A stretch of 64,000 nucleotides of DNA from Strongylocentrotus droebachiensis. Taxonomy: Eukaryota; Echinodermata; Echinoidea; Camarodonta; Strongylocentrotidae. Positions within the stretch are counted from its first letter, which is position 1, and each line of letters opens with the position of its first letter. The translations under genes were made by a program, and so were the position numbers. The stretch covers positions 1-64,000 of the forward strand of contig JAVYIG010005291.1 of NCBI GenBank assembly GCA_035222895.1. The letters are read 5' to 3'. Shown piece after piece: positions 35,264-46,865 of the stretch. The notes beneath the pieces are model-generated. The model was not told the DNA's origin and made no database searches. It saw nothing but the letters and a program-made list of their open reading frames with translations.

Positions 35264-36203
35264 CAAAGAGGTGAAAGAAAGGAGTGGAATCAAGCCGCTT
35301 TCCTTTGACCCATGCTCCAAGCCGCCGAAAAGTCATGCGCTAATCTGTAACTCTTGACCAGGTGGTGAGATAAAAGAGCGCATGAAATTTCAAGATTTAG
35401 AATTCCTACATCAGAAAATGGTATCCCAGCAACTGTTCGCTGTCCCTTTCAATGATTTCTCATCAATTGTTGAAAGTGTAATGAGTAGAACAAGCGAACA
35501 CAAACTTGTGTAATTTGAACCTTTTTTCCAACTGCAAAAATACAAAAAAACACGCGAAAATACGCATTAGCAAACGTAAAGTTATTGAAGATTATTAATC
35601 ATGGATTAATTAACGGGACATTAAAACATGCACAAATTAGCGCATTAAAATAAAATATTGAGTTTTTGGCACACAAATTATAGGAAGGGCGGAATACTAA
35701 ATTTGAAAAATTGTTTGATGGACTATTCCCAATAAAATTCCCAAATAAAGTTTATAATTTACACTGAAATTTTGAAGGTAACACTATGAATATGACGGAC
35801 AAAGAAAGAGGACAAAATATACAGTTCCTCATTCTTCCCTCAATAATTGCTGTGGTGGACAAAGGAACATCCCTTCACTGCTATTATGTTAAAATGTGTA
35901 GAACAGGTGTCACATGCATATTCATCTGTTCTAAACATTTTTACATAATAGCAGTGAAGGGATGTTCCTTTGTCTACCACAGCAATTGTTGAGGGTAGGA
36001 TGAGGAACTGTATATTTTGTCCTCTTTCTTTATCCGTCATATTCATAGTGTCATTTAATATTTTGTAATAAATGTGAAACTGATGTCTGACCTCCGAAAT
36101 TCCCCGCAGTGAAAGCGTTACACATCCCATTGTTACCATTTAGAACTCACGAATGCGTTTGAATAAATTACAAGAGTTTCCACTCCTTTCTTTCACCTCC
36201 CTG
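35264..36203. mobile_element. DNA element with terminal inverted repeats, 940 bp
   Basis: The left end contains gaggtgaaagaaaggagtgg and the right end ccactcctttctttcacctc, a perfect 20-bp inverted pair. The flanks show cctata on both sides (35257-35262 and 36204-36209). The uninterrupted target is visible at 25797 (ctccctatagtatacg). No transposase seen; non-autonomous. Confidence 0.8.
35784..36053. repeat. Long near-perfect palindrome, arms of about 130 bp
   Basis: The left arm begins acactatgaatatgacgg and the right arm ends ccgtcatattcatagtgt, with a short loop around 35918. Both strands give nearly the same open frame (MNMTDKERGQNIQFLI), an effect of the palindrome and not evidence of a gene. 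Confidence 0.85.
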
Positions 36204-37461
36204 CCTATAGTATACGGCACGTTCCTAATGATTTCCTCACCACGTTGATGTAGTTGCCATGATGACAATCGCCATAAAGTGAAAACATTTGCTGATGGAT
36301 GCAACTTTGATCAATTCTCGTGTCAAACTTGGATGTTTATTGTGAGAAGAGATGAAAAGGGCAATCTGGTTAACACATTGACTTGAGTTTGTTGAGGGTG
36401 ATATTCATGCATTTTTTAAAGTCAGCAACATGTTTTCCACTGCAAATTCATGCTTAAACTAATTCACTCCCACCACACAGCAAAAAGGCTCATCACCAGG
36501 TTGACAGACTAATAAATAAATCTAGAGTATCACAGAATTCGACTGAAATTGACTCTTTTTTCTTAACAGACATAACATCATGCCTTACTCAATAAATTAT
36601 ATGTGTTTTCAAGTAAGTGACGAAAATTATCACGAGTCAGCAAATATCATGTTCGTGTTAAAGGAGAATGAAACCCATCAAATATTATCTGAAAGTCTTA
36701 TTCGAAATTCTAAGTTCTAGATTCTAAGTTGTGTTAAGTAAAGATAATGATGTGAGAGTAGTACACCTTGTGATGTTCCCACTGAGCTTTATACTTTAGC
36801 TACAATGTAGGACACTCGCCTGTCAAATGCAGCTATAACAAAGGTTCCCTGATAATAGACATTTCGGTAATAATATATTAAAATGCATGGATATTTCCCC
36901 ATAACATATTCAAATGAATGGATATTTCCCCATAACATATTGTGACAAGATATTTGATTCAGCTGTTTCAAACAGTTGAGCACTTTCTTTTGTTAAGCAA
37001 CATTTTGCATGCATAAGTTGGTGCTTGGTCAGGCAAAGCTTCGCCAATTATATAAAAGAGGGACAAAGGCGTACATAGAACTTCTGATGGCTGCTTTTTG
37101 CATCGATGGCTCTGGTTGTACAACAATGCAACACCCCGGGGCAACACCATATCCATCACAATCATGTAGGTCAACAGGTATGTACTACTCTGACATCACT
37201 TTTTTAATCAAAATGGCGACTCCAATGGGAGACTCGCTAGCAAGGAAACTGTTAACTTTGGAGAGACGGTCTTCCTTGCTAGGTAATCAAATACATGTAG
37301 TAGTATTTTCAAGACATTTTTAACTGGCTGACAATTTTGAATAAGAATTACAGCTGAGTTGATTGGGTTTCATTCTTCTTTAAGTTTGCGCATTGGCCTA
37401 TACAAAGAATAAAGAGCCCATTATGGTTTGCGCAAAGGAAACGATGAGACTTTGTAATAAC
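36204..37461. repeat. G1-G2 spacer, block B
   Basis: Homologous to 14690-16060. No gene; the 104-codon frame at 37009-37323 is not kept in the paralogous copies. Confidence 0.7.
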
Positions 37462-37814
37462 GGTCTATGCAGGGGCGTCGCTAGACCTTTTTCAGTGGGG
37501 GTGTAGAGGCCAACGATTACCGACAAAACTAGGCACCAATTACCGACAAAATTAAATGTCCAATATCTACAAATTCAACCATATAAACCTGGGGCCGAAG
37601 GCTAAATTGTTTTTCCTATATACTATCTATAGTACTTGCATATGCGCAAAATGGTCATTTTCCTCGACGAAATAAATATACGAATTATTTCTTCAATTTA
37701 GTCAGCATCATAGCTATATATTTTAATGCAGGCGCGGAGCTAGGATCTTATTTTAGGAAGGGGCGGTAGTGAGCAAGAGAATCACTTAAAAGCGCTTATT
37801 AGGAGGTGTGGGTG

Positions 37815-40800
37815 ATGGGCCTCTCGCGTGAAGCGCGGAAGCTTAGTCGTTTCCTTAAATTATTAGGAAAAGAAGACGATTAATTGTACCGTTTTCGACT
37901 GGTAATCCTTGGCTGAATGAAGTCCCCCCCCCCCTCCCGCGCAAAGCGCGGAAGCTTTGACGTTTCATTAAATTATGAGAAAAAGCAGACGATTCGGTGT
38001 ACTGTTCTCGACTCTTAACCCTTGTCTGAATTCAGTTTTTCCCCCACCCGCGCGAAGCGCGGAAGCTTTGACGTTTCATTAAATCATGAGAAAAAACAGA
38101 CGATTCGGTGTACTGTTCTCGACTCTTAATCCTTATCTGAATGAAACTTCCCCCTCCCGCGCGAAGCGCGGAAGTTTTGACGTTCATTAAATTATTAGAG
38201 AAAGAAGACGATTCTTCGTACCGTTTTCGACTCTTAATAAGCCCTATTTATCTGAATTCAGTTTCCCCCTCGAAGCGCGGAAGCTTTGACGTTTCCTTAA
38301 ATTATTAGAGAAAGAACACGATTCGTTGTACCGTTTTCGACTCTCAATAAGCCCTATTAATTTTGTCTGAATTCAGTTTCCCTCTCTCGCGCGAAGCGCG
38401 GAAGCTTTGACGTTTCCTTAAATTATTAGAGAAAGAAGACGATTCGTCGTACCGTTCTCGACTCGTCTAAATGTAGTTTTCCCCTTCCGCGCAAAGCGCG
38501 GAATTTTTGGCGTTTCATCACAATATAGAGAAAGGAAGACGATTCCTTGTACCGTTTTCGAATCTTATAAAGCCCTATTCATCTGAATTCAGTTTCCCCC
38601 TCTCGCGCGAAGCGCGAAAGCTTTGATGTTTCCTCAAATTATTAGAGAAAGAACACGATTCGTTGTACCGCTTTCGACTCTAAATAAGCCCTATTAATTT
38701 TGTCTGAATTCAGTTTCCCCCTCTCGCGTGAAGCGCGGAAGCTTTGACGTTTCCTTAAATTATTAGAGAAAGAACACGATTCGTTGTACCGTTTTCGACT
38801 CTAAATAAGCCCTATTAATTTTGTTTGAATTCAGTTTCCCCCTCTCGCGTGAAGCGCGGAAGCTTTGACGTTTCCTTAAATTATTAGGGAAAGAAGACGA
38901 TTCGTCGTACCGTTCTCGACTCTATATTATAGAGAAAGGAAGACGATTCCTCGTACCGTTTTCGAATCTTATTAAGCCCTATTCATCTGAATTCAGTTTC
39001 CCCCTCTCGCGCGAAGCGCGAAAGCTTTGACGTTTCCTCAAATTATTAGAGAAAGATCACGATTCGTTGTGCCGCTTTCGACTCTAAATAAGCCCTATTA
39101 ATTTTGTCTGAATTCAGTTTCCCCCTCTCGCGCCGAAGCGCCGAAGCTTTGACGTTTCCTTAAATTATTAGAGAAAGAACACGATTCGTTGTACCGTTTT
39201 CGACTCTAAATAAGCCCTATTAATTTTGTCTGAATTCAGTTTCCCACTCTCGCGCGAAGCGCGGAAGCTTTGACGTTTCCTTAAATTATTAGAGAAAGAA
39301 GACGATTCGTCGTGCCGTTCTCGACTCGTCTAAATGTAGTTTTCCCCTTCCGCGCGAAGCGCGGAATTTTTGGCGTTTCATCACAATATAGAGAAAGGAA
39401 GACGATTTCTCGTACCGTTTTCGACTGGTAATCCTTGGCTGAATGAAGTCCCCCCCCCCCTCCCGCGCAAAGCGCGGAAGCTTTGACGTTTCATTAAATT
39501 ATGAGAAAAAGCAGACGATTCGGTGTACTGTTCTCGACTCTTAACCCTTGTCTGAATTCAGTTTTTCCCCCACCCGCGCGAAGCGCGGAAGCTTTGACGT
39601 TTCATTAAATCATGAGAAAAAACAGACGATTCGGTGTACTGTTCTCGACTCTTAATCCTTATCTGAATGAAACTTCCCCCTCCCGCGCGAAGCGCGGAAG
39701 TTTTGACGTTCATAAAATTATTAGAGAAAGAAGACGATTCTTCGTACCGTTTTCGACTCTTAATAAGCCCTATTTATCTGAATTCAGTTTCCCCCTCGAA
39801 GCGCGGAAGCTTTGACGTTTCCTTAAATTATTAGAGAAAGAACACGATTCGTTGTACCGTTTTCGACTCTCAATAAGCCCTATTAATTTTGTCTGAATTC
39901 AGTTTCCCTCTCTCGCGCGAAGCGCGGAAGCTTTGACGTTTCCTTAAATTATTAGAGAAAGAAGACGATTCGTCGTACCGTTCTCGACTCGTCTAAATGT
40001 AGTTTTCCCCTTCCGCGCAAAGCGCGGAATTTTTGGCGTTTCATCACAATATAGAGAAAGGAAGACGATTCCTTGTACCGTTTTCGAATCTTATAAAGCC
40101 CTATTCATCTGAATTCATTTTCCCCCTCTCGCGCGAAGCGCGAAAGCTTTGATGTTTCCTCAAATTATTAGAGAAAGAACACGATTCGTTGTACCGCTTT
40201 CGACTCTAAATAAGCCCTATTAATTTTGTCTGAATTCAGTTTCCCCCTCTCGCGTGAAGCGCGGAAGCTTTGACGTTTCCTTAAATTATTAGAGAAAGAA
40301 CACGATTCGTTGTACCGTTTTCGACTCTAAATAAGCCCTATTAATTTTGTTTGAATTCAGTTTCCCCCTCTCGCGTGAAGCGCGGAAGCTTTGACGTTTC
40401 CTTAAATTATTAGGGAAAGAAGACGATTCGTCGTACCGTTCTCGACTCTATATTATAGAGAAAGGAAGACGATTCCTCGTACCGTTTTCGAATCTTATTA
40501 AGCCCTATTCATCTGAATTCAGTTTCCCCCTCTCGCGCGAAGCGCGAAAGCTTTGACGTTTCCTCAAATTATTAGAGAAAGAACACGATTCGTTGTGCCG
40601 CTTTCGACTCTAAATAAGCCCTATTAATTTTGTCTGAATTCAGTTTCCCCCTCTCGCGCCGAAGCGCCGAAGCTTTGACGTTTCCTTAAATTATTAGAGA
40701 AAGAACACGATTCGTTGTACCGTTTTCGACTCTAAATAAGCCCTATTAATTTTGTCTGAATTCAGTTTCCCACTCTCGCGCGAAGCGCGGAAGCTTTGAC

Positions 40801-42840
40801 GTTTCCTTAAATTATTAGAGAAAGAAGACGATTCGTCGTGCCGTTCTCGACTCGTCTAAATGTAGTTTTCCCCTTCCGCGCGAAGCGCGGAATTTTTGGC
40901 GTTTCATCACAATATAGAGAAAGGAAGACGATTTCTCGTACCGTTTTCGACTGGTAATCCTTGGCTGAATGAAGTCCCCCCCCCCTCCCGCGCAAAGCGC
41001 GGAAGCTTTGACGTTTCATTAAATTATGAGAAAAAGCAGACGATTCGGTGTACTGTTCTCGACTCTTAACCCTTGTCTGAATTCAGTTTTCCCCCACCCG
41101 CGCGAAGCGCGGAAGCTTTGACGTTTCATTAAATCATGAGAAAAAACAGACGATTCGGTGTACTGTTCTCGACTCTTAATCCTTATCTGAATGAAACTTC
41201 CCCCTCCCGCGCGAAGCGCGGAAGTTTTGACGTTCATTAAATTATTAGAGAAAGAAGACGATTCTTCGTACCGTTTTCGACTCTTAATAAGCCCTATTTA
41301 TCTGAATTCAGTTTCCCCCTCGAAGCGCGGAAGCTTTGACGTTTCCTTAAATTATTAGAGAAAGAACACGATTCGTTGTACCGTTTTCGACTCTCAATAA
41401 GCCCTATTAATTTTGTCTGAATTCAGTTTCCCTCTCTCGCGCGAAGCGCGGAAGCTTTGACGTTTCCTTAAATTATTAGAGAAAGAAGACGATTCGTCGT
41501 ACCGTTCTCGACTCGTCTAAATGTAGTTTTCCCCTTCCGCGCAAAGCGCGAATTTTTTGGCGTTTCATCACAATATAGAGAAAGGAAGACGATTCCTTGT
41601 ACCGTTTTCGAATCTTATAAAGCCCTATTCATCTGAATTCAGTTTCCCCCTCTCGCGCGAAGCGCGAAAGCTTTGATGTTTCCTCAAATTATTAGAGAAA
41701 GAACACGATTCGTTGTACCGCTTTCGACTCTAAATAAGCCCTATTAATTTTGTCTGAATTCAGTTTCCCCCTCTCGCGTGAAGCGCGGAAGCTTTGACGT
41801 TTCCTTAAATTATTAGAGAAAGAACACGATTCGTTGTACCGTTTTCGACTCTAAATAAGCCCTATTAATTTTGTTTGAATTCAGTTTCCCCCTCTCGCGT
41901 GAAGCGCGGAAGCTTTGACGTTTCCTTAAATTATTAGGGAAAGAAGACGATTCGTCGTACCGTTCTCGACTCTATATTATAGAGAAAGGAAGACGATTCC
42001 TCGTACCGTTTTCGAATCTTATTAAGCCCTATTCATCTGAATTCAGTTTCCCCCTCTCGCGCGAAGCGCGAAAGCTTTGACGTTTCCTCAAATTATTAGA
42101 GAAAGAACACGATTCGTTGTGCCGCTTTCGACTCTAAATAAGCCCTATTAATTTTGTCTGAATTCAGTTTCCCCCTCTCGCGCCGAAGCGCCGAAGCTTT
42201 GACGTTTCCTTAAATTATTAGAGAAAGAACACGATTCGTTGTACCGTTTTCGACTCTAAATAAGCCCTATTAATTTTGTCTGAATTCAGTTTCCCACTCT
42301 CGCGCGAAGCGCGGAAGCTTTGACGTTTCCTTAAATTATTAGAGAAAGAAGACGATTCGTCGTGCCGTTCTCGACTCGTCTAAATGTAGTTTTCCCCTTC
42401 CGCGCGAAGCGCGGAATTTTTGGCGTTTCATCACAATATAGAGAAAGGAAGACGATTTCTCGTACCGTTTTCGAATCTTATTAAGCCCTATTCATCTGAA
42501 TTCAGTTTCCCCCTCTCGCGCGAAGCGCGAAAACTTTGACGTTTCCTCAAATTATTAGAGAAAGAACACGATTTGTTGTACCGCTTTCGACTCTTAATAA
42601 GCCCTATTAATTTTGTCTGAATTCAGTTTCCCCCTCTCGCGCGAAGCGCGGAAGCTTTGTCGTTTCCTTAAATTATTAGAGAAAGAAGACGATTCGTTGT
42701 ACCGTTCTCGACTCGTCTAAATGAAGTTTCCTCTTCCGCGCGAAGCGCGGAATTTTTGGCGTTTCATCACAATATAAAGAAAGGAAGACGATTCGTCGTA
42801 CCGTTGTTGACTCTTAAACTTTGTTTGAATTTAGTTTCCC
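37815..42840. repeat. CG-hairpin satellite with 1526-bp higher-order repeat
   Basis: Monomers of about 100 or 120 bp each carry a core such as ccgcgcgaagcgcgg (6-bp stem, 3-nt loop), then gctttgacgtttcctt, an aaattattagagaaaga block, an acgattcg block and attcagtttccccct. Groups of monomers repeat as a unit. The anchor ggtaatccttgg lies at 37901, 39427 and 40953; the anchor tctatattatag lies at 38921, 40447 and 41971. Spacings are 1526, 1526 (first anchor) and 1526, 1524 (second). Copies look almost identical. Open frames inside are repeats of each other and not genes. Confidence 0.93.
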
Positions 42841-43215
42841 CGAAAATTTTAAACCTCTGATTTCTCTAGCTGATATTATAGGAAAGTGAAACTTCGAGAA
42901 AATGCAAGTATTGAAGTTGTAGTCACTCTCGAAGTCGTCACAGCGGATAAGAAAAAAACTTGTCGGCCGACCGATAATATACATCTCACCGACTTCAAAC
43001 TTCTGCATTGATATGGTACACGAGGATCGAGCAAGAATACCGAAACAGCTGACCCGACACAGCAACATATTTACCCGTGTCTTTCTTGCTCCCTCGACGA
43101 GACGACTCCACCCAACAACCCCCTTCTCTCTTTTACTCCCACTCCTCCTCTCTCAGACTCTTACCTCCCCTCTCTCTCCTCTCTTTCATCCCCCGTTTCT
43201 TTTGTTTCCCTTTCA

Positions 43216-43491
43216 CTCTTTTTTCTTCTTTTTTCCTTTTCTTTCTTTTCCTTTCTTTCCTCTCCTCCCTCTTTTTCTTTTTTCTCTTTCTTTCTTCTCT
43301 TTTCTTTCCTTTCTTTTCCTTTCTTTCCTTTCTTTTCCTTTCTTTCTTTTCTTTTCCTTTTCTTTTTTTCTTTTCTTTCCCTTTCCCTCTCTTTTTTCCC
43401 TCTCTTTTTTTCCCTCTCTTTTTTTCCCTCTCTTTTTTTCCCTCTCTTTTTTTCCCTCCCTTTTTTTCCCTCCCCCTTTTCTCTTTTTCCC
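43216..43491. repeat. 276-bp uninterrupted polypyrimidine tract
   Basis: Only C and T on the plus strand, in tttcctttc-like and then tttttccctctc-like units. It is flanked by a further 90 or so bp that are almost all pyrimidine. Translated frames (FF/SF or KE/RK runs) are low-complexity artefacts. Confidence 0.95.
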
Positions 43492-43593
43492 GACGGCAGC
43501 GCAATTTTACCGACAATATCCTGACAGGTGGGGGGGGGGTGTCGCACCCCCCCACACCCCCCCCCCCCCTTTGGCGACGCCCCTGGGTCTATG

Positions 43594-44043
43594 GTTGAAT
43601 CATAGAAGACATTCGATGCCTTTATGATTAACAAGTCACTTCGGAGATACTATTTGCGCATGGGCAAATAAAGGTTATTCGTTGGATGTTGGATACGTGT
43701 TCATGAAAGTTATGTAATCATTATTAATTTATGCCCTGACAAGAAATTATATGATACATCGGTGGAAGTATTATTTTAAAAAGGCAAACAAAAGGTATTC
43801 TTTAAGTACCTCAATCACCTTGGCAGTGATAATTCTACAATGCGCACATTGAGAATTATCCATGTTTAAAATAGCTGTTGATATTTGGCGGTTATCTTTA
43901 CATGCGCTATCTTCGAGGTGGTCTCCTGTTAAAGAATCAAACAGGTACCGCTTCACAGTTTAGTAGGATCTGTACTTAGTGTGGATTATATATTTGGAGG
44001 TCCAAAATATCATGACGAGGATCTAGATGTTCCCAAGTTTACC
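43594..44043. repeat. 3' flank of broken G2 copy, block B
   Basis: Continues the block A homology from 16069 to 16516 after the inserted element. No gene. Confidence 0.75.
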
Positions 44044-44882
44044 TTAATAAAACATTACTCGCAAACGCATTTTGGCTGCTCTTCGTAACTTCACATCACT
44101 GATTACGAGAACACCCAGTTTACTCCACCAGAGACAATTTGAGATATCACTCAAAACTAAGATTGCGTCAAAATTTGTAAATTCTGGCCGTAGGAGCAAC
44201 ATTAAAGGAGGTATATTTGCTACCAGTATAAAGTATTAATAATTTCAATAAAATACAAGTATATGAAAAAAAATTCGATTAATTAAATTATGTAAGTCTA
44301 TACTTATTACCAATGCCTTTACATTGGAAATACAGACGTACCAGTATTGAAGTGTTGTTGCCGTTCAACTGGTTGGAAGTTTTACCAAATGGTTCTAATG
44401 GCTCAGCTAGACCAGTTGAATTCTAACTGGCCTGGATCAACTGGATCATTTAGCCCATTTCAATTTCCAGGGTTACCAGTTGGCATTAACTGGTTCATCA
44501 ACTGGACCAGTTGCAACTAGCTTTCTATTCTGGGATGGTTGCACCCACCCCCCCCCCCCCCACCCCCCTCTAATCCCATTGTTTATTGGGAACGCCCAGA
44601 AATGAAAACGCATAATGTAGTGTTCGTGACAACGGACGATATAATGTCTTGAAGGGCAATGAGATTGCAGAGATATTTATCCATCTGGTTCAAATCGAGG
44701 TCGCGATCACTTGCGAAGATCACGATGAAGAAGATGTTGAGAGCCACGTTTATCACAAAAGAAACCTGCAAGCCGACCAGTCGAGTTATATCGATTGTGT
44801 TTAAATATCCTCCTGCGCCTTGTGTAGCATTTGCATCATAGTCAATGAAGTTATATAAGCTCAAATTCATGGATGAAGCCAT
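44044..44882 (-). pseudogene. Broken copy of G2 with middle replaced
   Basis: The N-terminal 95 or so codons are intact (start ATG 44882, MASSMNLSLYN, through LIALQDIISSVV). About 200 bp of the C-terminus are also recognisable (44044-44235, including WWSKLGVLVISDVKLRRA). Roughly 550 bp covering TM3 to TM6 are gone, replaced by about 350 bp of unrelated DNA rich in aactggt and ccagtt. It cannot make a seven-transmembrane protein. Confidence 0.9.
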
Positions 44883-45669
44883 TTTACCGAACCTGTCGAT
44901 TTTAATTTTTGAAGGTATACCAAATTAAGTATGAAATCCTATCTTCCAAGTTCCGGAAAGATGAAGTGGTTACGGAGTGGATAAAGAATAACGTTTAACT
45001 GCAGTTATTCCGATGCATTTTAACCCTCCTGGTTCTTTCATGAGACCCCCCCCCCCCCCCTCCTGACTCCTCAGGAGATCGGTATACTCTACTTCACAAT
45101 TATTGCTTCTTCTTTGGCATGCGGCTCGTCGAAGATAATTCTCTGTGGTTGGTATGAATACTGATCAGTTTCATTTTCCAGTTTGCATTCACTGAAAATA
45201 TTTACTGCGCCGTGTTTGTTAAACGCATGTCTTTCTCTTATAGAGATTTGACATGTCTTTTGTTGAGATTTGACATGTTATACAGGATGGGTTTTACTTT
45301 TTTGAAAGGTCATAATATCTGTTTGTAAAGTATAATATTCTCCCGCTTACATTATACCTATCGATGCCTGGCGGAAATTGGCTCATCAATTTGAAAGACG
45401 GTGAATCGTGGTTTGTCATAATCTCAATTGATGGGAAGTAATTAAACATTATTGTGATCGAGGCAAAAACGTTCACGTACCTCGAGTATTGCGTAAAAAA
45501 CCTACAGCCGTCAGGTTTTTTTATTTTTGTTTTTTGTTAAATCATTTTTTTAAATAAATGTTATGCAAAAAATAGGTATCACAGATTATTTGTTTACATA
45601 TTATTATCATTTTGTATCATAACAGAAAAAAATACAACTGACAAACAATCCAACGTGTTATTCAAATAT
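44883..45669. other. G2-type 5' flank
   Basis: Homologous to 17537-18480 but without the receptor fragment seen at 18001. A poly-C run lies at about 45048. No gene. Confidence 0.6.
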
Positions 45670-46390
45670 AGAGGTGTCGTGGTCTAGTGGATACGACACT
45701 GGGCTGTGGATCACATGGTTTGCGGTTCGAGTCCCACCACTTTTGCCACACTCGACCTAGGTGAGGTAAATGATTCCTTGAAATGCTAGAGCGCCGTGAT
45801 AGCAGCCATGCTAAAGCCGGGGTAATAACCGTGGAGCACAAGGAGTGTCACGTGACACGTCTGAAAGACATGAGCACTTTACATGAACCCATTACAATTA
45901 TATTATATTAACACCTATTATTGAAAGCATGGGCGAATGATGTAGATGTAGAATATGATAGATGCACAAATTCACTCGCAAGCATAATGCACAGACAAGC
46001 GGGATTTTGGCTTCAGATTTTGGCTACAATAAAAACCTACAGCAGTCTGGTTTTTTATTTTTGTTTTTTTGTTAAATCGTTTTTTTAAATAAATTATATG
46101 CAAAAAATAGGTATCACAGATTATTTGTTTATATATTATTATCATTTTGTATCATAACAGAAAGAAAAAAAACTGACAAACAATCCAACGTGTTATTCAA
46201 ATATAGAGGTGTCGTGGTCTAGTGGATACGGCATTGGGCTGCGGATCACGTGGTTTGCGGTTCGGGTCCCACCACTTTTGCCACACTCGAGTGACTCGAC
46301 TCAGGTGAGGTAAATGATTCCTTGAAATGCTAGAGCGCCGTGATAGCAGCTCAAGACATGAGCACTTTACATGAAGCCATTACAATTATA
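45670..46390 (+). mobile_element. Two tandem SINE copies with shared flank
   Basis: The SINE of the 18483 family starts at about 45670 and again at about 46207, each preceded by the same flank (acctacagc..gtc then a T-rich stretch). A local tandem duplication of SINE plus flank, about 540 bp apart; the second copy is internally shortened. Confidence 0.75.
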
Positions 46391-46865
46391 TTATATTTAC
46401 ACCTATTATTGAAAGCATGGGCGAATGCATGATATAGATGTAGAATATGATAGATGCACATATTCACTCGCAAGCATAATGCACAGACAAGCGGGATTTT
46501 GCCTTCAGTGAAAATAAACCTAAATTAACAGCAATCCATTTTAGTCCTCTTAAATCATCTATAGCAACGTTCCCCCAACCTTTTCTATCTCTTACTTTGC
46601 AAGCAGAAACCTTCCTTTTTCCACTATCTATATTCCTTCTTTTTATTATACGTTGAAATCATGTTGTAATGCTTTTTTGTATGTGTAGCTACATGAAATA
46701 TGCGTATCAGATTATCAATGAAAATACCGGTTACAAATTGTTCGAAGAAATTTGCATTTATTAATTTATTAAATTAATGTGTTATCATAACAAATGTTTA
46801 GAAACTAGAACATACAATATCTGGGTTACCATAGCGAAAGTGTGCCCTACTGTCTATATAGTGGC
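46391..46865. other. Spacer, nothing classifiable
   Basis: Homologous to 18760-19230. No gene. Confidence 0.4.

Larger units (their letters stand above)
37470..43585. mobile_element. hAT-like element, 6.1 kb, carrying a macrosatellite
   Basis: The termini are caggggcgtcgctag at 37470 and its inverse ttggcgacgcccctg ending 43585. An 8-bp target duplication ggtctatg lies at 37462-37469 and 43586-43593. The paralogous locus at 16061-16068 has a single ggtctatg with the same flanks, proving the insertion. Short terminal repeats starting CAGGGGCG and an 8-bp duplication fit the hAT superfamily. No transposase frame was recognised; nearly all of the interior is satellite DNA. A second possible element end (caggcgcggagctagga) at about 37731 suggests nesting. 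Confidence 0.88.

Noticed and set aside
35786..36139. Similar small proteins on both strands (MNMTDKERGQN...)
   Set aside because: Caused by the long palindrome; no family motif.
37731..37760. Second hAT-like start (caggcgcggagctagga) inside the 6.1 kb element
   Set aside because: No matching right end or target duplication could be found, so it is only noted as possible nesting.
39612..41237. Small open frames in the satellite with shared words such as RRFGVLFSTLN
   Set aside because: Translations of the satellite monomer in several frames; repeat artefacts.
43013..43634. Frames of 140-204 codons at the right end of the hAT-like element
   Set aside because: Low-complexity F/S/L or K/E/R products of the polypyrimidine tract on either strand.
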